Shown here: piece by piece, positions 58,524 to 64,000 of the stretch
Position numbering within the stretch: the first letter of the stretch is position 1
Layout of the letters: each line of letters opens with the position of its first letter
Notes under the pieces: model-generated
What the model saw: the letters and a program-made list of their open reading frames with translations, nothing else
Told to the model about the DNA's origin: nothing
Databases searched by the model: none
Origin: Bryum argenteum
Lineage: Eukaryota > Streptophyta > Bryopsida > Bryales > Bryaceae
Length of the DNA: 64,000 bases
Assembly (NCBI GenBank): GCA_037043015.1
Contig: CM073325.1
Location: 1,304,501-1,368,500, forward strand
Reading direction: 5' to 3'
Program-made: the position numbers and the translations under genes

Positions 58524-59471
58524 ATGGAGAACCAGATGCCTAATGAGAACCGGTTGTCGCTCGACAATGACAATGCGCCATTGCTTGGGAACCTGAAGCG
58601 TAGCAGTGCGGTGGCTGCTCTTAGTCCGAAAGACAGGCAACGCATTGAAGCGAAGGCTTTCAAGATGCCTGCGCCCGTGCCTCCCGTTCTGAGGGAGCGG
58701 AACAAGAAGGGAGAGGACGTGAAGCGTAAGCTGGTTCCTAATCCTGTCAAGGTGCCTGCCAGGAGCGCCATGATGAGCTACCCTGAACGGTGCACTTCTA
58801 CCTCTTCCTGGAATTGTTTGAGTCTCCATGATCCTGAAATGTCAAATTCGCCAGAGTTGCCAGTTTACAAGAGATTGGCAGTTCGCAAACGAACAGCAGT
58901 TCTATACCACCGGTCTTAGGACCTCTGGCCCGCCGAAGGACTAGAATCTATCGCATCGTACTGTCCAACTTCCTACTATCCTCTGTCAATTGTGCGGGTC
59001 ATGTGCCCTGAGCTGTGCATCCTTCATAACTCCAGCCGCTGAACAGGAATGTAGGTGTCTTTGCAGCATGATGGTGACATTTTGGTGTGTCATAACAGTC
59101 TAATTGTTCATGCAGTTACATGAGCCCAACCGATTCCTTGGTATCCCCTGTCACGAAAGGACTGCTGGCCAGAACTCGCAAGCCAATGCGGCTGCTCAAT
59201 CCCTGGGGTCCACCCAAGGTATGTCGCTGTGGCTGTACTTTCTACATTCGAAACCTCTCTGTCCTGCCTCTGCAGTTTCATTCTGTAAGATGTACTCCGA
59301 GATTGGACTCCCCCGAAGGTTGCTGGAAAGAACATAGATTTGAGCGTGTGAATGTCCTTCGTTTCGTTCATTTAGTATTGACATCATTTCGTTCTGGGCA
59401 TATTGTAGGCGCTGGAGAACACCTTCCAGGGAGTACTCAAGCCTTCGACGACAGCGCAGCTTGACAATTGA
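58524..59471 (+). CDS. Small conserved-looking protein of unknown function
   Basis: Three exons, 58524-58789, 59116-59218, 59409-59471 (432 nt, 143 aa). I do not recognise the family. The protein is hydrophilic and basic with no signal peptide or membrane segment. It has a proline/lysine-rich middle (KMPAPVPPVLRERNKKG), then SYPERYMSPTDSLVSP VTKGLLARTRKP, with two Ser-Pro sites of the kind used by cyclin-dependent or MAP kinases, and an end GVLKPSTTAQLDN. The joins CG|T TAC and AAG|GCG keep one frame, and the spliced SYPERYMSPTD reads more naturally than the unspliced extension, which runs to 58919. A nuclear or cell-cycle-regulated role is only a guess. Confidence 0.72.
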
Positions 59472-60692
59472 GTGTCGACAGTCTGCACAATTTCAAGTCT
59501 AGTACGAGGGAGCTGAACAGGAGTTCATCGATCTTGTCGCCCTTCGCAGGATGCTGACGTTGTGAATTCTAGTACTTCCTGTATTATATGTATTTCCGTC
59601 CACCGTCAGCATTATGTCTATCATCAGTAGGCTTGCCTTTGTCGCTCGTAGTCATTAGCACAGGTGACTCTGTTCTGCGGGTTACTTAGGTTACTCCGTC
59701 TGTCGTCTGTATACTATAAACCTGGAAGCTTAATATGCACAGGTACTTGAGGACGCAAGGTTTTGCGCTGTAAATTTTGACCAGATCTAATAAGAGTGAA
59801 CCTCTGACTTTTGCATAACTTAATTGGAGTTTATGTGAGCCCGACTCTTCTCTGTACTAGCCCACTTTGCGATATGTATTACACGCTTCTCTGTATAGTG
59901 TGTACTGTACAAGCAAAAACTCTATGGCCACTGGAATTTTCTTCGTTTCTCTGTAACTACACGATCCGGTAGTATCGTGAGAATTGTGCACATTTGTACA
60001 GTGCCGTAACCATAAATCGATCAGACCATGAGAGGGAGAAAATACGCCCGTAGCTAACATTTGCTACTAATTCGGCCTTCCCTTCTGCTCTCGATGAGGA
60101 TTCTAACAACGGTGCCTGGGTCCTATGTCTAAACAATGTTATTAACATCTGGTTGACAGAAATCCATCCCACAAACTGAAATCGCTTACTTCCAGTGAAC
60201 AACTGCCATGAGCAGTATCTCATTCCGCAAGTGCAACAATGCAATACGCAGCCAATCTGTTCATCGTGCCCTTGTTTACTGTTAGGTGTGATTCGGGAAC
60301 ATTTCTCCTACTGTACCATATTCTCTCACAGTATGTCGAGATTCTGTGTACCAACAATCACTATTTGTACCCAAGGGTCCTGCCTCTATCCTTGAGACGA
60401 TGAAATTTATAAGTACTTCACAACCAATACCTTCATGAAAACCTCTAAAATGCATGGTACAGCAGTTCTAATTGCCCAAAACATTGCGTAACGCCACTGT
60501 TGGTGAGAAACTGTAAGATCTTGTACTTTCAAATTTAATGTGGTCAACTGCATCGGGACCCACACTCATTCAAACTCTAGAGTGCAGAGATGCAGGTAGT
60601 CGTGAAAACTCAAAAGCTTCAACAAGCCAGCTCCCACAGAAACAAAATCTTCGCCAAAACAAGTGCAGATTATACTGTAAAAATCGGTTACT
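59472..60692. other. Intergenic region, no gene seen
   Basis: About 1.2 kb of mixed-composition DNA that should include the 3' region of the upstream small gene. Open frames at 59857-60060, 59957-60244 and 60195-60395 show no features that support coding. Confidence 0.5.
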
Positions 60693-61061
60693 TTAACCCT
60701 TAAAGGCGCCAGTCAGCCCCTCGGGCTGTTTTCCAACAGAATCTTGCTTGTAGCTCATTTGATTCTCTTTTTTTCACTTATTTTTTTATATCATTCTGGT
60801 CACCTTTTTGTGATGCATCTACAAAGTGAAATCCTACATTTCAAATCGTAATTTGTATGAGTGATTTGTGCTTTGAAAGGATTGTGGTAAGTAGGTTGGG
60901 ATTGCACAAAACCTTGTAGGAGGTTGCAAACTCATCATTGATTGGTTCATTCATGCTACCCAAGTTCAAAAAGTGCACTATTCATGTTGCCCAAGTCCAA
61001 AAGATGCTGAGATCCAATTTCGGGCTGCCCATTGAGGAGTGGAAGGACCTTTAAGGGTTAA
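60693..61061. mobile_element. Intact TTAA-type MITE (369 bp) downstream of the SSL gene
   Basis: Left TTAACCCTTAAAGG; right CCTTTAAGGGTTAA (TTAA 61058-61061). The outer flanks (act / taa) do not match. Its interior matches the element at 9035-9600 and lacks that copy's TA-MITE insertion. It ends 56 bases past the stop codon of the SSL gene, so it may lie in its 3' untranslated region. Confidence 0.75.
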
Positions 61062-61117
61062 TAATGAAAATGAGATTCTGCATTTACAGGAGTTTGAGGA
61101 TGCGCTAGGATAGAGGT

Positions 61118-62620
61118 TCAGGGTTTGGGAAGCGTGTAGACGACGATCTGGGGCAACAAGACAGATCCAATATAGAGCTTGCCGTCATGCTCTTCCACTT
61201 CGCTGATCTTGCTAGCAACCAGGCCGCCTTCGTCCTCCAATGCCTCCTTGAACTCGCCGCTGGGACTGTACTTGAGGATCATGCCGTGCGGCTTCCCAGC
61301 CAGCATCTTGTACACGTAGGGCACGGGCACGGGGAGCCGGATGATGAGCTTGCGGAGCAGCGGCTGCGTGCCCAGGAACGCCTCCAGCGGCGTCCGCGGG
61401 CAATGGCACGCCACCCAGAAGTCGCCCGCTTCGTTGCGGCGAATGTTGTCTGGGTACCCTGGCAACTCCGCGAACAGCTCCTGCGTGCCTGCCTTCTCCC
61501 CCTTCAACCAGTACCGATACAACCTGGCACAAAACACCCGTATCAAACCACCATCCCTAGCAAAACCTCAATCTGGATTCTATCAACATCGCCAAGAATG
61601 AATTGCAACGGTATCCAAGCATAGATAGATGGGGTGAGGAGGGTATTTGCACCTGCCCATGCGGCCTTCGACGACGATGAGGAAGGTGCCGTCCTTGCTG
61701 ACGGCGACGCCATTAGAGAAACGGAGGTGGTCGATGAGCACGGTGGTTTCTTTCGTTTTCGGGTTGAACTTGATGAGCCGGCCGGTATCGTCGGCTTCCA
61801 TCAGGCAGTGGATGAATTGCCTGCGCTGCCAGTGCGTGGAGCTGTCAGTGAAGTAGAGGTTGCCCTCGTCGTCGAAGTCGAGGTCATTAGTGAACTTCAT
61901 TCGCTTGCCGTCGATCGAATTCAACACTGACTCCGCTTGACCGCCTTCCGGTCCCACTTTCAGAATGCCCAGGTACGCGTCGGCAATCCAAAGCTCCCCG
62001 GTCGCCTTGTTGAACCGTAAACCCAGTGGTCGCCCGCACACGTGCTCGTGGGCAAAGTTCGGCGCCAAAGGACTCTTTGGCGCACATATTGCCGACCTGC
62101 CACACCATTCCATTCCCAAATCACAATCCGCTCAACCTCAATGCCACAATTGCTAATCTAGACACAACCATGGTAGCACGCAAGCAAGTCGGTGGACATT
62201 GAAAATGCTAGATAATACTACAGAGTACTGTTATCGATTCGGCAAGGGCGTTAAGGAAGTTCGATTGGAGAGGGCGAACCTGTTCGTGGACGTGTAAGCG
62301 AATGTGGTCCAGCCGAGCTCGGGGCCATCGTAACGAAGGATGCGGCCATCGCTGACGCCAGTATACGGTCCGCGACCTTGGGAATCGAAGACGAGGCTCT
62401 CGGGTCCAAGCAATTGGCCGCGCCATTGAACTTCGCCATTACGCAGCTTGTTCTCAGTGTCGCGAGGGAAGTCCTTGAACTTGCCTGCGGGGGGAGCGGC
62501 AACGTATTGCGGCGAGAACTCGGCAATGCCTCGCCCCATCGACACCTTCCATGGATCGGCCCGGAGAACCCACGCCACTCCCACCACCAGAACAAGCCCC
62601 ACAACTCCCAACGGCGTCAT
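61118..62620 (-). CDS. Strictosidine synthase-like (SSL) six-bladed propeller protein
   Basis: Three exons from the start: 62280-62620, 61653-62096, 61118-61523 (1191 nt, 396 aa), the usual SSL length. The start is ATG 62618-62620, MTPLGVVGLVLVVGVAWVL, an uncleaved anchor or signal peptide that sends it to the secretory pathway; the frame extends further upstream but only from a GTG. Propeller motifs in order: GPESLVFDSQGRGPYTGVSDGR, split here as GPESLVFD and GVSDGRI; HVCGRPLGLRF; LWIADAYLG; FTNDLDFDDEGNLYFTDSS; GRLIKFNP; FSNGVAVSKDGTFLIVVE; YRYWLKGEKAG; LPGYPDNIRRN; FWVACHCPR; and a C-terminal IGSVLLPQIVVYTL. Most SSL proteins do not make strictosidine; esterase or lactonase-like roles are suggested for relatives. 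The substrate here is unknown. Confidence 0.95.
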
Positions 62621-63286
62621 GGCTGGTGCCCCAACTCGATCCGTAATGCTCTCGACACACCTCCAAGCTCCTCGTACTAGTCCCACACTCTCGGTCGTCG
62701 CTTGACTAGCCCGCCACCAGGAAAGTGCGAGACGAGGAAAAGACCAGCAATGTACCCATCGTCCACATTCTTAGGTCAAACTTGTCAACTACAAAAGACC
62801 CCAAGTCAGAGTCGAAAAGAGCAAAGACAATGGCAGCTACGCGATCGAAGTCCTAGGACCAGTACTCTTCTGACAGCGGATTAATACACTGCTGCTACGA
62901 GCATCATGAATTACGCATGTTGATACTTGATGATTGACCAAAACAAGCAGATGAGCTTTTCGAGCTGCTTGTTTAGATTAGTTTAGATTACCGAGGTTGC
63001 TGATTCCTCTTTTTTGTTTACTTCTTGAACCATAAAGTGGTTTCTTAAAAGTTAGCGAGATCGATAGAAGGTGCACGAGAGATGGTGGTGAGGCCAGGTA
63101 GGTGTGAGGCAAAAGAGAGGCTGTCGTGACGACCGAGGTGGCAATGCGGCATGGATGAGTTTCAGAATTTTCTCATTGAATTTAGCCCTAAAGTCGAAAT
63201 CGACCACATTGTGATCGAATTATTTTTAAAAAAATACGATGGTTTTTTTTTTTTTTTTTTTTTTAAATGGAAACTTTCGTTGTGTA
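62621..63286. other. Upstream region of the SSL gene
   Basis: Probably the SSL promoter and leader. The open frames are shadows or non-ATG. A 22-base poly-T (63243-63264) precedes the MITE. Confidence 0.5.
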
Positions 63287-63289
63287 TAA

Positions 63290-63512
63290 GGGCCACTTTA
63301 TACTTGGGGCCGGATTGAGGGCTGGCCCGAATTCTTCAAATTTCAACCAATAGGATGGCTCGATTCTTTCAAATCGGGCCCAAGGACTTTATACTAGGGC
63401 CCGACCGAAACTTCAACTTATCCTATGTGGCATCTTACTTGGCACTGTTTTGGCGCCAAAATGTTCGGACCCAAACATTTTGGCGCCAAACAACTTGTGT
63501 ATAAAGTGGGCC
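63290..63512. mobile_element. Harbinger-like MITE with TAA target duplication and two E2F-type sites
   Basis: Left end GGGCCACTTTATAC; the right end on the other strand is GGCCCACTTTATAC (13 of 14 match). It is flanked by TAA at 63287-63289 and 63513-63515: a 3-bp TAA duplication plus GGCC-type termini fits PIF/Harbinger (Tourist) MITEs. Inside, the palindrome TTTGGCGCCAAA, which fits the E2F consensus, occurs twice (63448-63461 and 63478-63490). 223 bp, no coding capacity. Confidence 0.75.
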
Positions 63513-63515
63513 TAA

Positions 63516-64000
63516 GTGTGGAACCCAAGATCCATACAGTGAAATGTGATGAAAATTGGTGAGTAGAGTGCTCAGACAGTTATAAACAAAGGTCCTATGG
63601 TTGAATTTCCCAAAATCAAATTTAAAATAAAATTCATATTTCTAATATTGGTGATTAGTGTAGAGCTTATGTTTAGGGATTAATCTCTAAATTATCATGA
63701 CGCCCGTTTTAGGCCCTTTCAGCTCTGCTTAGCCTTTGTATTATTATTTTTGATCTTCATAAATTTGAAACCTTTTATAGATTGTGGAGCTTTTCCGAAA
63801 ACTCATTTCATGCCTCAAAATTCCTTATACTTTAGTAGATATTCACGGTCAAAGCTTGAAAGTACTACTTGAGACTTGCCCAAAACTGCACTATATGCTC
63901 ATTTCTTCTCAAAATTTACCCGGAATTGATCAAAATACAATAATCTCTAAATCCACCAAATAATCGAGGTTTTACTTATTTGCAAGTTTTGTTTTTCGTG
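63516..64000. mobile_element. Truncated relative of the 809-bp TTAA element
   Basis: From about 63680 ('gggattaatctctaaatt', a decayed TTAACCCCTAAA-like end) the sequence parallels the inside of 40842-41650: 'cttttccgaaaactcatttca', split at 'catgcctcaaaattcc', then 'tcacggtcaaagcttgaaa'. It runs off the window. 63516-63680 is AT-rich with nothing recognised. Confidence 0.45.

Overview
The window is nuclear DNA of a land plant. Its genes have GT-AG introns and the families are typical of plants: a lectin receptor-like kinase, a HOTHEAD-type GMC oxidoreductase, a heavy-metal-associated domain protein, a strictosidine synthase-like protein, and an acyl-CoA thioesterase with a cyclic-nucleotide-binding domain and a peroxisomal SKL end. 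The intergenic DNA is AT-rich and packed with short DNA transposons. I cannot name the species. The mix, including a KP-43-like subtilase, fits a non-seed plant (bryophyte or lycophyte), but that is inference.

Layout. 1-14,966 has no gene I can support; it holds a tandem array of inverted W-box-like units (2,640-3,180), interspersed repeats and several MITEs. 14,967-21,696 (-) is a 17-exon acyl-CoA thioesterase, 421 aa, whose frame closes across all exons. 21,697-27,410 is repeat-rich. 27,411-30,660 (+) is a 5-exon PhoD-like metallophosphatase (615 aa). It converges, 295 bp apart, on a 7-exon GMC oxidoreductase, 30,956-34,486 (-), 577 aa. 34,487-42,562 is repeat-dominated, with two near-identical 930-bp elements. 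43,094-45,355 (+) is an intronless L-type lectin receptor-like kinase (753 aa) whose kinase domain has lost the DFG Asp. 45,920-48,363 (-) is a 4-exon HMA protein (246 aa). 52,179-56,791 (+) is a secreted subtilase of about 14 exons (about 874 aa). 58,524-59,471 (+) is a small 3-exon protein of unknown function (143 aa). 61,118-62,620 (-) is a 3-exon strictosidine synthase-like protein (396 aa).

The genes do not form an operon or an obvious pathway cluster. Several share a secretory or cell-surface theme (GMC oxidoreductase, receptor kinase, subtilase, strictosidine synthase-like), but each is an independent transcription unit.

The main novelty is in the repeats. A large MITE family ends in TTAA-CCC...GGG-TTAA, the signature of piggyBac-type insertion. 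Others are CACTA-type MITEs with 3-bp target duplications, a TA-flanked MITE nested in other elements (with an empty site visible in the window), a Stowaway-like MITE in an intron, and a Harbinger-like MITE that carries two palindromic E2F-type sites. All exon joins were worked out by eye from reading frame, splice signals and family similarity; no alignment was run.
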